Shown in pieces: positions 1-9,786 of a stretch of DNA of 64,000 bases. The position numbers and the translations under genes are program-made. Every line of letters begins with the position of its first letter. Position 1 is the first letter of the stretch. The DNA is from an uncultured Paracoccaceae bacterium (lineage in GTDB: Bacteria > Pseudomonadota > Alphaproteobacteria > Rhodobacterales > Rhodobacteraceae): positions 1-64,000 of the forward strand of contig CAMFGW010000015.1 of NCBI GenBank assembly GCA_945952025.1, given 5' to 3'. The notes below the pieces were generated by a model, which did no database searches, was not told the origin of the DNA, and worked only from the letters and a program-made list of their open reading frames with translations.

Positions 1-46
1 AGATAGGAGTCCGTCTCGTGGGCTCGGAGATGTGTATAAGAGACAG
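1..46 (+). other. Sequencing adapter left on the contig end
   Basis: Positions 13-46 are the 34-base Nextera read-2 transposase adapter, ending in the mosaic end AGATGTGTATAAGAGACAG at 28-46. Positions 5-12 (AGGAGTCC) fit an 8-base i7 index; from memory this is the oligo form of Nextera index N705. Positions 1-4 (AGAT) match the end of the P7 primer. None of this is genomic, and any reading frame through it is spurious. Confidence 0.97.
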
Positions 47-2565
47 GCCTCGGCCTTCTTCGCCCGGCTCCGACGTGCCTTCGGCTTCGGCTCGGCTTCG
101 GCCTCGACGGCCGACGCTTCGGCCAGCGCCTCGACTGGCGCTTCCGCCACGACCTCGGCCGCCACAACGGCTGCCTCGGCTACCGGCTCCGCGACCGCAG
201 GCTTCCGCCCCCGGCCGCCACGCGACCGGCTGCGCTTCGGCTTCTCGGTGACCTCGGCAACTTCGACGGCCTCATCTGCACCTTCATCCGCGCCCTCGTC
301 CGACGCATCGTCCGCACCGCCCTCGGCACTCACCGCACCGCCAGCTTCGGAGCCTTCGCCATCCCGGCCGCCCCGCCGCCGCCGCCGACGACGGCGCTTC
401 TTCTTGCGGCCCGGATCGCCCTCGTCGTCCGACCGGCGTTCGCCACGCCCTTCGGTCCGCGCCTCGTCGCGCGCCTCGGGCTCGTCCTCTGCCTCGTCTT
501 CTTCGTCCTCGATCAGGTCCTCTTCGTCGATCTCGTCCATCATCGTCGTATTGACCGACACGACCGGCTGCGTGACCTCGGCCACGACCCGGGTCGCCAC
601 CTTGAACTTCTCAAGCGTGAAGTCCGGGCTGATGAGGCTCGGGTCGCCCTCGATCCGCACCGACAGGCCATAGCGCGCCTCGATCTGGGCGATATGTTCG
701 CGCTTCTGGTTCACCAGGAAGTTCACGACCGCAACCGGCGCCTTGAGCAGCACCTCGCGCGACCGCTTGCGCGTGCCCTCTTCCTCGATCTGGCGCAGGA
801 TCGACAGCGCCAGGCTGTCGTCCGACCGCACGATCCCGGTGCCATGGCAATGCGCGCAAGGCTTGGTCGTCGATTCGAGCATCCCCGGGCGCAGCCGCTG
901 CCGGCTCATCTCCAGCAGGCCGAAGCCGGAAATCCGGCCGACCTGGATACGGGCGCGGTCGGTCTTCAGCTTCTCTTTCAGCCGCTTCTCGACCGAGGCG
1001 TTGTTGCGCCGCTCTTCCATGTCGATGAAGTCGATGACGATCAGCCCCGCCAGGTCGCGCAGGCGCAGCTGGCGCGCGATCTCTTCGGCGGCTTCGATGT
1101 TGGTCTTGAGCGCTGTTTCCTCGATCGAGCCTTCCTTCGTCGCCCGGCCCGAGTTCACGTCGATGGCGACCAGCGCCTCGGTCACGCCAATGACGATATA
1201 TCCACCCGACTTCAGCTGGACCGTCGGATTGAACATGCCGCCCAGATAGCTTTCGACCTGGTAGCGCGCGAACAAGGGCAGCGTTTCGGTGTAAAGCTTC
1301 ACGTTCTTGGCGTGGGACGGCATGATCATCTTCATGAAGTCCTTGGCAGCGCTGAACCCGGCCTCGCCCTCGACCAAGACCTCTTCGATGTCCTTGTGGT
1401 AAAGGTCGCGGATCGACCGCTTGATGAGGTCGCCTTCCTCGTAGATCGGCGCCGGCGCGATCGAACGCAGCGTCAGGTCGCGCACCTGCTCCCAGAGCCG
1501 CATCAGATATTCGTAGTCGCGCTTAATCTCGGACTTGGTGCGCTGGCTGCCGGCGGTGCGGATGATGAGGCCCGCGCCTTCCGGCACCTCCAGCTCGCCC
1601 GCGATTTCCTTCAACTTCTTGCGGTCGACCGCATTGGTGATCTTGCGGCTGATCCCGCCGCCCCGCGCCGTGTTCGGCATCAGGACGCAGTAGCGTCCGG
1701 CAAGCGACAGGTAGGTCGTCAGCGCCGCACCCTTGTTGCCGCGCTCTTCCTTGACGACCTGCACCAGCATGATCTGGCGCACCTTGATCACTTCCTGGAT
1801 CTTGTAGCGGCGCGGCCGCGGACGGCGCGGCTGGCGGATTTCCTCGGCCACATCCTCGTCGGCGACCGACTCGATGTCGGGGTCGCTCTCTGTCACGCGG
1901 TCACGGGCGGCCAGCAACGCCTCGCCGTTCCCTCCATTGCCATTTTCGCCCGAATGCTCGTGCGCATGGTCATGTGCGTGGTCGTGAGCATGGTCATGGG
2001 CACCGGACGACGGCATCGCGCCCTCGGCCTCGTCGATGACAGCCACCGCCTCGTCGGCGACCGGAGCCGCCCCACCATCGCCGCGCTCGGCCGCAAACCG
2101 CAGCGAGTCCTCGGCGTGATCCGCCTCGCCCGCATCATCGCTCAGGTCGATGACCGCCATGCCCGGAATGTCGTCCGAGCTGCGGACCTCGGCCACGCCC
2201 TCCGCGCGCTCCGCCCGGGGCGGCCGCTGCGAGCGGCGCTTGGCGCGCGAGTTTTCCTCGGCCTCCATCTCGGCGGCATAGGCGCGCTCTTCCTCGATCA
2301 GCGCCTTCCGGTCCGCGACCGGGATCTGGTAATAATCCGGGTGGATTTCCGAAAAGGCCAGGAAGCCGTGGCGGTTTCCGCCATAATCCACGAAGGCCGC
2401 CTGCAAGGACGGCTCGACCCGGGTGACTTTCGCCAGATAGATGTTTCCGGCGAGTTGCCGCTTGTTTACGGTCTCGAAATCAAATTCTTCGACCTTGTTC
2501 CCATCCACCACGACGACGCGGGTTTCTTCCGCGTGCGTGGCGTCGATCAGCATCTTCGTTGCCAT
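47..2565 (-). CDS. rne: Ribonuclease E/G, 3' end cut off by the contig end
   Basis: Endoribonuclease of the RNA degradosome that cleaves single-stranded AU-rich RNA in mRNA decay and rRNA/tRNA processing. The visible 839 codons start MATKMLIDATHAEETRVVVV, the usual alphaproteobacterial start, and continue into an S1 domain. That domain is split by a long acidic insert (about residues 90-250), a known feature of the family in this class. The catalytic DNase I-like part (with DVNSGR and FIDM motifs) and the zinc link CAHCHGTG follow. The tail turns acidic and then Lys/Arg-rich before the sequence runs out. The insert carries a His/Asp repeat, HDHAHDHAHDHAHEH, at residues 190-204. The start at 2565 is preferred over the internal Met at 2553. 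The C-terminal scaffold is missing because of the assembly, not mutation. Confidence 0.95.
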
Positions 2566-3008
2566 TGTCTTGTCCAAACGCCACACGAATCCTGGCCCCT
2601 GGCGGGGCAGGATGCGGAGTGACGGCTTTTGCTAAGGCGACAAGCGGCAGCGACAGCGACAGCGGGGCGAAGGCGGCACTCAGCCTGCCCTCCACCCTCT
2701 GCTCACAGACTGCGCGCCTCATCGCGGTTCTCGTTTCCGGGGGCTGTTCCGCCCCCTGGTTCAACAGCCCGCCCGGAAATTTCGGGTGGGCAATTCCCGG
2801 TCTTGCGACCGCCTTCCGCCTTCCACAGCGCCGCCCGAACTTACTACCGGACCGCACGCGCAAAGCCGCGAAACTGACGGGTGGCGCCGACGACAGGGCG
2901 CGGGCCAGCCACCTTGACCGACCTTAACGGCGTTCTGCCGGGAAAGACAATGCGTTTTTGCCGCGAATTGTCGCAATCCGCGACAACCCTGGCGTTAGGA
3001 CACTGATT
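2566..3008 (-). promoter_or_regulatory. Long intergenic region, probable rne leader
   Basis: No credible gene lies in these 443 bases between zapA and rne, both read leftwards. Two strong hairpins are visible: 2739-2756 (GGGGGC/GCCCCC arms) and 2768-2792 (about 9 pairs including one G-U). A perfect 7-base inverted repeat, TTGTCGC-N5-GCGACAA, lies at 2968-2986 just after zapA but has no T-run. A structured leader would fit RNase E autoregulation, which is known in E. coli; here it is inference. A small RNA downstream of zapA, such as 6S RNA, could not be shown or excluded by eye. Confidence 0.4.
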
Positions 3009-3389
3009 TCAGTGCCGCTCTTCCAGCCGGTCCGCCAAAGCCTCGGCCTGATCGGCAAGGGCCGAGACGCGCGCCAGAAGGTCCGCGGGCACCACCTGCA
3101 CCTCGATCCTCTCCTGCGTGGTGCGCGCGTGCGTCGCGACCCGTTCGGCCAGTTCGGCGCGTTCTTCCATCGCCCTCAGCTGATCCTCGAGCCCCGCCGT
3201 CTTGTCGGCAAGCATCAGACCCGCCATCAGCAGCATCCGCGCCTCGGGCAGCCGGCCGATCTGGCTGACCAGCACCGTCGCCTCATTGTCCAGAAGCTTG
3301 GCCGCCGCCTTCAGGAAATGCTCCTCGCCCGGCTGGCAGGTCACTTCGAAATCGCGCCCGCCGATATGAATGCGCACTTCCGCCATCAT
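3009..3389 (-). CDS. zapA: Cell division protein ZapA
   Basis: Small cytoplasmic protein that binds FtsZ and promotes bundling of Z-ring filaments. The 126 residues have the family layout: a short beta-rich N-terminal head with the IHIGGRDFEVTC stretch, a hydrophobic helix with LLMAGLMLAD, then a C-terminal coiled coil rich in Glu, Arg and Ala from about residue 70. The start is MetMet; either codon (3389 or 3386) is possible. It overlaps the stop of the coiled-coil gene upstream by 4 bases (ATGA), so the two are co-transcribed and probably translationally coupled. Confidence 0.9.
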   Translation of the reverse strand: MMAEVRIHIGGRDFEVTCQPGEEHFLKAAAKLLDNEATVLVSQIGRLPEARMLLMAGLMLADKTAGLEDQLRAMEERAELAERVATHARTTQERIEVQVVPADLLARVSALADQAEALADRLEERH

Positions 3390-3889
3390 GCCACCTCGCC
3401 AACGAGCGGCCGAAGCTCGGCCAGGATTTCCTCCATCTCGGCCATCTCGGCCATGCGCGACAGCCGCATCGCCTCGACCTCGGTCCGCAGCGCCTCGTTG
3501 AGAACGCCGGGATCCGCCACGCCCTCGCGCAGGCTGTCCGACAGCTTCTGGTTCGTGCGCGTCAGGCTCACGTTCATCAGCCTCTGGCGCTGCAACTCGC
3601 CGCCCTGCTGCTCGAGCTGGGCCGAAAGCGTCTGCACCTTGCGTTCCAGCGCGGTCAGCAGCGTCTCCTGCTTTTCCTTGATCGCGCGGACCCGCTCGGT
3701 CAGCTGCGCATTGGCGCTGCGCTCGGCCTCGAGCTCGGCCTTCAGCACGTCGACCTCGATCGAGCTTGCGGAGGGGTCGCCAGCCCCAGCGGCACCCCCT
3801 GCGGCGTCCCGGGCCGGCCCTTCGGTTGCGGTTGCAATCCGCTCCAGCGCATAGGCCAGACGCTGCTCAAGGTCGGTGAAATCCGCCAT
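3386..3889 (-). CDS. Coiled-coil protein of unknown function
   Basis: A 167-residue acidic, Ala/Glu/Leu/Arg-rich protein starting [18 protein letters not shown]. Nearly the whole length after residue 50 is predicted coiled coil by eye, with no signal peptide or membrane segment. The frame is open further upstream, but the Met at 3889 gives the sensible start. It overlaps zapA by 4 bases and is divergent from tkt. Position and coiled-coil nature suggest a cell-division or cell-envelope accessory role next to ZapA, but no family function is recognised. Confidence 0.75.
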   Translation of the reverse strand: MADFTDLEQRLAYALERIATATEGPARDAAGGAAGAGDPSASSIEVDVLKAELEAERSANAQLTERVRAIKEKQETLLTALERKVQTLSAQLEQQGGELQRQRLMNVSLTRTNQKLSDSLREGVADPGVLNEALRTEVEAMRLSRMAEMAEMEEILAELRPLVGEVA

Positions 3890-4065
3890 CTCGTCCTCGT
3901 CATTGCCGGGCGCACGAATCGGCCGCTCGCCCCTTTTCCCCGATATTAGCCAAACACCCCGCCGGATGCGCCCCCCCGCTTGCCCGCCCGCTTGATCTTG
4001 CCGCCCCGCGCCCCTATTCAAGCCGCAAGCCACATCCCTTATCCCCTCCCGAAGGAGACGCGACC

Positions 4066-6087
4066 ATGGATATCGCCACCCTGCGCGCGACCCATCCCGA
4101 CCATTGGGCGAAAGCCACGGCCATCCGCGCGCTTGCCATGGACGCGGTGCAGGCCGCGAACTCGGGCCACCCCGGCATGCCGATGGGCATGGCCGACGTG
4201 GCGACCGTCCTCTTCACCCGCCACCTCAAGTTCGACCCCTCGGCGCCGCACTGGCCCGACCGCGACCGCTTTATCCTGTCGGCAGGCCACGGCTCGATGT
4301 TGCTTTACGCACTTCTCTACCTGACCGGCTATGCAGACATGACGCTCGACCAGATCAAGGCCTTCCGCCAGTGGGGCTCGAAGACGGCGGGCCACCCGGA
4401 AATTGGCCACGCGACCGGGATCGAGACGACGACCGGCCCCCTTGGCCAGGGCATCGCCAACTCGGTCGGCTTCGCCATCGCCGAAGACTCCATGCGCGCC
4501 CGCTTCGGGGCCAAGGTCGTCGATCACCGCACCTGGGTCATCGCCGGCGACGGCTGCCTGATGGAGGGGATCAGCCAGGAAGCCATCGGCCTTGCGGGGA
4601 TGCAGGAGCTGGACAAGCTCGTCGTCCTCTGGGACGACAACTCGATCTCGATCGATGGCGCGATCTCGCTGTCCGACCGCACCGACCAGCGCGCCCGCTT
4701 CGCGGCGTCGGGCTGGACCGTCCTTCACTGCGACGGCCACGACCCTGACGACATCGACCGCGCCCTGACCGAGGCGAAGAAGGCCAAGGGTCCCGTCCTC
4801 GTCGACTGCAAGACCCACATCGGCTTCGGCAGCCCGAAGAAGCAGGACAGCGCCGGCGCCCACGGCTCGCCCCTCGGGGCAGAGGAAATCGCGGCCACGA
4901 AGGCGATCTACGGCTGGTCCTACGGCCCGTTCGAAATCCCGGCCGAGGTGCTGAAGGCCTGGCGCACCGCCGGGTCGCGCGGCGTCGCCGACCGTCAGGC
5001 CTGGGAAGGCCGCCTTGCCGCCCTGTCCCCCGCCCGTCAGGCCGAATTCACCCGCGAGATGACCCTCGGGCCGGCGAAGAAGCTCGCCCCCGCCATCCGC
5101 GCGCTGAAAGCCTCGGCCGCCGAAAAGCAGCCCAAGGTCGCGACCCGCAAGGCGTCCGAAATGGTGCTGGCCGCTGTCAACCCGGTCGTGCCGGAAACCA
5201 TCGGCGGCTCGGCCGACCTGTCCGGCTCGAACCTGACCAACACGCCCGACCTTGGCACCTTCAGCCCCGAAAACCGCAAGGGTCGCTACATCCACTACGG
5301 CATCCGCGAACACGGCATGGCCGCCGCGATGAACGGCATGGCGCTTCACGGCGGCGTCCGGCCCTACGGCGGCACCTTCCTGACCTTCACCGACTATGCG
5401 CGCGGCGCGATGCGGCTGTCGGCGCTGATCGGCCTGCCGGTGGTCTATGTGATGACCCACGATTCGATCGGCCTGGGCGAAGACGGGCCGACCCACCAGC
5501 CGGTCGAGCATCTGGCGATCTGCCGCGCGACGCCCAACACTTGGACCTTCCGCCCCGCCGACCTAGTCGAGACGGCAGAGGCCTGGGAACTGGCGCTCAC
5601 GACCACGAAGACCCCCTCGGTCCTCGCGCTCTCGCGCCAGAACCTGCCGACCTTGCGCACCACCTACACGGCCAAGAACCTGACCGCGCAGGGCGCCTAT
5701 GTGCTGGCTGAAGCGACCCGCAAGCGCCAGGCGATCCTGATGGCCACCGGGTCCGAGGTCGAGATCGCCATGGCCGCGCGCCATATCCTCGAAGGCCAGG
5801 GCATCGGCACCCGCGTCGTCTCCATGCCCTGCATGGAGCTTTTCGCCGCCCAGCCCGAGGCCTACCGCAAGAAGGTCCTGCCCGCCGGGCCCGTCCGCGT
5901 CGCGATCGAGGCTGCGGTGCGCCAGCCCTGGGACCGCTGGCTTCTGGGCGAGCGTGGCCGCGACGGCAAGGCAGCCTTCGTCGGCATGGAGAAACACTTC
6001 GGCGCCTCGGCCCCGGCGGAACGGCTCTACCAGGAATTCGGCATCACCGCCGAAAACGTGGCAGAGCAGGTCAAGGCGCTCCTCTGA
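4066..6087 (+). CDS. tkt: Transketolase
   Basis: Thiamine-diphosphate enzyme of the pentose phosphate pathway and Calvin cycle, moving two-carbon units between ketose and aldose phosphates. The 673 residues match the normal length. Visible motifs are the early [11 protein letters not shown] region, the cofactor motif GDGCLMEG through WDDN, and the pyrimidine-binding domain with [18 protein letters not shown] and [20 protein letters not shown] good ribosome site (AAGGAGA) stands 11 bases before the ATG. It is read divergently from the zapA unit and closes with a strong terminator. Confidence 0.97.
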   Translation: MDIATLRATHPDHWAKATAIRALAMDAVQAANSGHPGMPMGMADVATVLFTRHLKFDPSAPHWPDRDRFILSAGHGSMLLYALLYLTGYADMTLDQIKAFRQWGSKTAGHPEIGHATGIETTTGPLGQGIANSVGFAIAEDSMRARFGAKVVDHRTWVIAGDGCLMEGISQEAIGLAGMQELDKLVVLWDDNSISIDGAISLSDRTDQRARFAASGWTVLHCDGHDPDDIDRALTEAKKAKGPVLVDCKTHIGFGSPKKQDSAGAHGSPLGAEEIAATKAIYGWSYGPFEIPAEVLKAWRTAGSRGVADRQAWEGRLAALSPARQAEFTREMTLGPAKKLAPAIRALKASAAEKQPKVATRKASEMVLAAVNPVVPETIGGSADLSGSNLTNTPDLGTFSPENRKGRYIHYGIREHGMAAAMNGMALHGGVRPYGGTFLTFTDYARGAMRLSALIGLPVVYVMTHDSIGLGEDGPTHQPVEHLAICRATPNTWTFRPADLVETAEAWELALTTTKTPSVLALSRQNLPTLRTTYTAKNLTAQGAYVLAEATRKRQAILMATGSEVEIAMAARHILEGQGIGTRVVSMPCMELFAAQPEAYRKKVLPAGPVRVAIEAAVRQPWDRWLLGERGRDGKAAFVGMEKHFGASAPAERLYQEFGITAENVAEQVKALL

Positions 6088-6110
6088 CGGAGCCATCCCC
6101 CAAAAGATCC

Positions 6111-6131
6111 GGGCGCCTTCGGGCGCCCGTT
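6111..6131 (+). terminator. Intrinsic terminator after tkt
   Basis: A perfect 7-pair stem GGGCGCC/GGCGCCC closes a TTCG tetraloop and is followed by GTTTCG, 23 bases after the tkt stop. Confidence 0.8.
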
Positions 6132-6264
6132 TCGTTCAGGGGGTTGGGACCTGAGGCCCTGTAGCCCCAGCTTTCGGCGCGGCATCGGCACTTCGCCACC
6201 ACCGGCGACAACACCCGGCCACACCTCAAGGCCCCCACCCCCACAGGCCGCCCAACAAAACAAA

Positions 6265-6286
6265 CGAGCGCCCCCCGGGGCGCCCG
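6265..6286 (-). terminator. Intrinsic terminator of the DUF4167 gene
   Basis: Read on the minus strand, a GC-rich 9-pair stem with one mismatch is followed by a T-rich tract (TTTGTTTTGTTG). It lies 28 bases after the DUF4167 stop codon. Confidence 0.75.
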
Positions 6287-6313
6287 CATCCTCTTTCAGA
6301 ACCCTAGGTCGCG

Positions 6314-7141
6314 TCAGCCGTCCGCCGGACCGCCACCTTCGCCACCCGCGGGCGTTTCCGCCTTGGGCCGGCGCGGACCGCGCGGCGCGCGGGTCGTGCG
6401 CGGCGCTGCATCTGCCTTCGGCGCCGCATCCGCCTTCGGCGCGCGGGGCGCCCGGCGGGGACGATCCTCGGTCACGGCAGGCTGCGCCAGGAAGTCGGGC
6501 ACCTGCCCCTCGAAAGCTGCGGGCTGCGGGCTGTGATACATTTCCGGCGTCTCGACCAGCGCGGCGGTTTCGTTGTCCATCGACATCACGCCAAGCGGCG
6601 CGAAATCGGGCTGCTCCTCGCCCATCTCGCGCGCCCGGTCCTGACCGCCGTCGCGGGCCCTCCGGTCGTCGCGGCGATCGTCGCGGCGTTCGTCACGCCT
6701 GTCGTCACGACGATCCTCGCGTCGGTCATCCCGCCGCTCCTGACCCCGCTCCTGCCCCCGCTCGTCGCGATAGTCCCGGCCCTCGTCGCGGCCCTCGTCA
6801 CGCAGGCCGCCCTGGCCGCCACCCTGACCATTACCGTTGCCGTTATGATTGGGCTGGCCGCCCTGCTGCTGGCGGGTTTCCTGCTCGCGCGCCATCTCGC
6901 GCTGCGCCTCGCCCAGCATGCGGGTGTAGTGCTCGGCATGCTGCAGGAAGGCCTGCTCGGCCACCCGGTCGTTGCCAAGCTGCGCATCCCGGGCCAGCGC
7001 CAGGTACTTTTCGATGATCTGCTGCGGCGTGCCGCGCACCTTGCCTTCCGGCCCCGAACTGTCGAACACCCGGTTGATGATGTTTCCGAGCGAGCGCTGA
7101 CGGTTCGACTTGTTGCGCGAACGTGATTTGGATGAACGCAT
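6314..7141 (-). CDS. DUF4167 protein with Arg/Asp-rich linker
   Basis: A 275-residue protein whose first 90 residues (from MRSSKSRSRNKSNRQRS) form the conserved DUF4167 domain, including the GKVRGTPQQIIEKYLALARDA region. Next is a low-complexity stretch of RDDRR/DERR/DRRED repeats (about residues 115-170) and an Ala/Pro/Lys/Arg tail with a repeated PKADAAP. The charge pattern is typical of RNA-associated proteins, but no function is established. It lies downstream of prfA-prmC on the same strand, a conserved alphaproteobacterial order. The preceding 287-base gap (7142-7428) shows no gene and presumably holds its promoter. The frame extends upstream, but the conserved domain begins at this Met. 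Confidence 0.88.
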   Translation of the reverse strand: MRSSKSRSRNKSNRQRSLGNIINRVFDSSGPEGKVRGTPQQIIEKYLALARDAQLGNDRVAEQAFLQHAEHYTRMLGEAQREMAREQETRQQQGGQPNHNGNGNGQGGGQGGLRDEGRDEGRDYRDERGQERGQERRDDRREDRRDDRRDERRDDRRDDRRARDGGQDRAREMGEEQPDFAPLGVMSMDNETAALVETPEMYHSPQPAAFEGQVPDFLAQPAVTEDRPRRAPRAPKADAAPKADAAPRTTRAPRGPRRPKAETPAGGEGGGPADG

Positions 7142-7428
7142 GAGGATCTGGGTCTCGTTTCTCGGGCTGTGATCCTGCCCCCTGGGGCGCCTCGCACCGA
7201 AAGGGGCGGCAGCGCGCGGACGAAGGGGCGTGAGCTGCAGGCCCCGGGCTACATTGCCCCAAGGTCGGCAGCGCCTTCTGTTACGCATGAGATTTGGGCC
7301 ATGGCAAGGAGAATCTAGGGGCCCGGGCGCGGAGTCGCGCGCAATTTCCTGCAAAAATACGACTGTTTTGCGAACGTTGCCGAAATGCTGCGCTGACAGG
7401 CCCTGCCAGTGGGCCCTCAGGCCGCCCC

Positions 7429-8259
7429 TCAGGCCGCCCCCAACCCCGTCACGACCCTGTCGCGCCCGTCAAGGTCCTGAAGGATGCGGATGCCCTGCAG
7501 ACCCGCCGCCCGGAACAGGTCCGCGACCGCCGCGCCCTGGGTCGGCCCGATCTCGACCATCACCACGCCCGCCGCCGCCAGATGGGCCCTCGCCCCGGCC
7601 GCAATGGCGCGATAGGCGTCCAGCCCGTCCCCGCCCGGCGTCAGCGCCAGGTGCGGCTCCCAGTCGCGCACCTCGGGCGAAAGCCCCGCCATCTCGGCGG
7701 CTGCGATGTAGGGCGGGTTGGAAACGATCAGGTCGAACCGCCCCTCGACCGCCGAATACCAGTCCGACCGCACGAACCGGGCACGCGCGCCGATCCCCAG
7801 CGCCGCCGCATTCCCCTGGGCGACCACCAGCGCCGCCTGCGACAGGTCGACGCCCAGCCCCGTCGCATCGCCCCGCGCCGCCAGAAGCGCCAGGAGGATG
7901 GCCCCGGTCCCGGTCCCAAGATCGAGCACCCGGTCAAAGCGCCGCTCAAGCGCCGCCTCGACCAGCCGCTCCGTCTCTGGCCGCGGGTCGAGCGTGTCAC
8001 GCGTCACCCGCAGCCTGATGCCGTGAAAATCCCGCGCGCCCGTGATCTGCGCCACGGGCTGCCGCGCGGCCCGCGCCGCGACCGCCGCCGCGAACCGCTC
8101 TGCCGCCTCGGCCGTCAGCGGATCGCCCAGAACGACCGTCAACCGCCCCGGATCGACCCCCATCGCAAAGGCCAATAGCCGCCGCGCATCCCCTGCCGGA
8201 TCGGCCACCCCCGCCGCCCGAAGCCGCGCCATGGCCGCGCGCAGCGCCCCCTGGCTCAC
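7429..8259 (-). CDS. prmC: Release factor glutamine methyltransferase PrmC
   Basis: Transfers a methyl group from S-adenosylmethionine to the glutamine of the GGQ loop in release factors 1 and 2. The 276 residues show an N-terminal helical domain, the SAM-binding motif [14 protein letters not shown], and the catalytic NPPY motif ([13 protein letters not shown]). It overlaps the end of prfA by 4 bases, so enzyme and substrate are made together. A 12-base direct duplication at 7415-7438 spans its stop codon and repeats it once. Confidence 0.95.
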   Translation of the reverse strand: MSQGALRAAMARLRAAGVADPAGDARRLLAFAMGVDPGRLTVVLGDPLTAEAAERFAAAVAARAARQPVAQITGARDFHGIRLRVTRDTLDPRPETERLVEAALERRFDRVLDLGTGTGAILLALLAARGDATGLGVDLSQAALVVAQGNAAALGIGARARFVRSDWYSAVEGRFDLIVSNPPYIAAAEMAGLSPEVRDWEPHLALTPGGDGLDAYRAIAAGARAHLAAAGVVMVEIGPTQGAAVADLFRAAGLQGIRILQDLDGRDRVVTGLGAA

Positions 8260-9311
8260 GCCTCCATCTCGGCGAGTTTCGCCGCCTGATCGTAGGCGAC
8301 GAGCGCATCCACTACCTCACCCAGATCGCCGCCCATGATCTGCGCCAGCGCATAGAGCGTCAGGTTGATCCTGTGGTCGGTCATGCGGCCTTGCGGGAAG
8401 TTGTAGGTGCGGATGCGTTCACTGCGATCGCCCGAACCGACCTGCGACTTCCGATCCGCCGCCCGCGCGTCCGCCGCCCGCGCGCGCTCCATCTCGTAAA
8501 GACGGGCGCGCAGGACGGCCATGGCGTTGGCCCGGTTCTGGTGCTGCGACTTCTCGCTGCTGGTCACGACGATGCCCGTGGGCAGGTGGGTGATCCTGAC
8601 GGCCGAATCGGTCGTGTTGACGTGCTGGCCGCCGGCACCCGAGGACCGCATCGTGTCGATGCGGATGTCGGCCGCCGGAATGTCCACGTCGACCTCCTCG
8701 GCCTCGGGCAGGACAGCGACGGTCGCCGCACTCGTATGGATACGCCCACCCGCTTCCGTCTCGGGCACGCGCTGCACGCGATGAACGCCGCTTTCGAACT
8801 TCAGCCGGGCAAAGACGCCCTCGCCCTCGATCCGGGCCACCGCTTCCTTGACGCCGCCAAGATCGGTCGCGGCGAACTCCAGAAGCTCGAACCGCCAGCC
8901 CTGCGCCTCGGCAAAGCGCTGGTACATGCGCAGAAGGTCGCCCGCGAAGAGCGCCGCCTCCTCGCCCCCCGTTCCCGGCCGGATTTCCAGGATCGCCGGC
9001 CGCGCATCCGCCGCGTCCTTCGGCAGAAGCGCGACGCGCAGCCGCGCCTCATGCTCGGGGATCCGCTCGCGCAGCTCTGGGATCTCATCCTCGGCCAGGG
9101 CCCGCATCTCGGGGTCCGACAGCATCGCCTCGGCGTCGGCCAGATCGGCCAGCGCCTGCCGGTAGGCGCCGATCTCGGCCACCACGGGCTTCAGGTCGGC
9201 ATATTCACGGCCCAATCCCGCTATCTCTGCCGGCGCCGCGCCATGGGCGAGCTTCGCCTCGACGAACTCGAAGCGGCGCAGGATCTGGTCAAGCTTGTCG
9301 GCGGGCAGCAT
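8256..9311 (-). CDS. prfA: Peptide chain release factor 1
   Basis: Recognises UAA and UAG in the ribosomal A site and triggers peptide release. The 351 residues include the GGQ motif in [18 protein letters not shown] and the conserved [20 protein letters not shown] block. Length is normal. It is the first gene of a prfA-prmC pair. The gap to the DUF1499 gene upstream is only 40 bases on the same strand, so it may share that transcript. Confidence 0.96.
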   Translation of the reverse strand: MLPADKLDQILRRFEFVEAKLAHGAAPAEIAGLGREYADLKPVVAEIGAYRQALADLADAEAMLSDPEMRALAEDEIPELRERIPEHEARLRVALLPKDAADARPAILEIRPGTGGEEAALFAGDLLRMYQRFAEAQGWRFELLEFAATDLGGVKEAVARIEGEGVFARLKFESGVHRVQRVPETEAGGRIHTSAATVAVLPEAEEVDVDIPAADIRIDTMRSSGAGGQHVNTTDSAVRITHLPTGIVVTSSEKSQHQNRANAMAVLRARLYEMERARAADARAADRKSQVGSGDRSERIRTYNFPQGRMTDHRINLTLYALAQIMGGDLGEVVDALVAYDQAAKLAEMEA

Positions 9312-9351
9312 GCTGGCCTCTTGGCGCGTCCGGAATGTCTGGTCAAGGTGC

Positions 9352-9786
9352 TTAAAGGCGGACGATCCAGTCCTTCACGCGGGCGGCGTTCACGCCGAAA
9401 TCCTTGCGACCGAACCGCTGGCGGGCATAGATCCGCAGTTCCGTGAGGCTACCCCGGCCAATGGCCGCGGCCGTCGTATAGTCGGGAAAGCCCCAGAAGG
9501 CCGATCGGGTGATCCAGGTGATGCGGCCCTCGGCCGGGCTGCCCGCCAGCCGCACGGTCTGCGGTGTCGAGAGGGCAATCCGGTCGAGGGCCGCCAGAAG
9601 GTCGGCAGGCGAACGGCCCTCGACGAAGGCCGTGCTGATGGGGGCATTGCCCGTATCGGGGCTGAAAAGATCGACATTCCAGCGCGCCGGGTCCGACGGG
9701 GCGAGACGCACATAAAGCGCCGCCCCGCCCACCAGAAGAAGAAGCGCGGCAAACGCAAGCCCTATGCCGCGCGCCAGTGCCGTCAT
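9352..9786 (-). CDS. DUF1499 membrane-anchored protein
   Basis: A 144-residue protein with one N-terminal membrane helix or signal anchor (residues 8-28, Ala/Leu-rich) followed by a DUF1499 domain. The function of this domain is not established. The start at 9786 is chosen because its ATG overlaps the agmatinase stop as ATGA and leads straight into the membrane segment; an upstream Met 6 codons away is less likely. It follows speB, but nothing in it suggests a role in polyamine metabolism. Confidence 0.75.
   Translation of the reverse strand: MTALARGIGLAFAALLLLVGGAALYVRLAPSDPARWNVDLFSPDTGNAPISTAFVEGRSPADLLAALDRIALSTPQTVRLAGSPAEGRITWITRSAFWGFPDYTTAAAIGRGSLTELRIYARQRFGRKDFGVNAARVKDWIVRL

Noticed and set aside
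694-2622. Long open frame on the plus strand opposite rne
   Set aside because: It is the antisense of a clear RNase E gene; GC-rich coding DNA leaves such frames open. No family features.
2968-2986. Perfect inverted repeat after zapA read as a terminator
   Set aside because: No T-run follows on the minus strand, so not called an intrinsic terminator.
2566-3008. 6S RNA gene downstream of zapA
   Set aside because: The location fits, but the characteristic large internal bulge could not be built by eye; left as a question.
7415-7438. 12-base tandem duplication at the prmC stop codon
   Set aside because: A small slip duplication that repeats the stop without changing the protein; not biologically informative.
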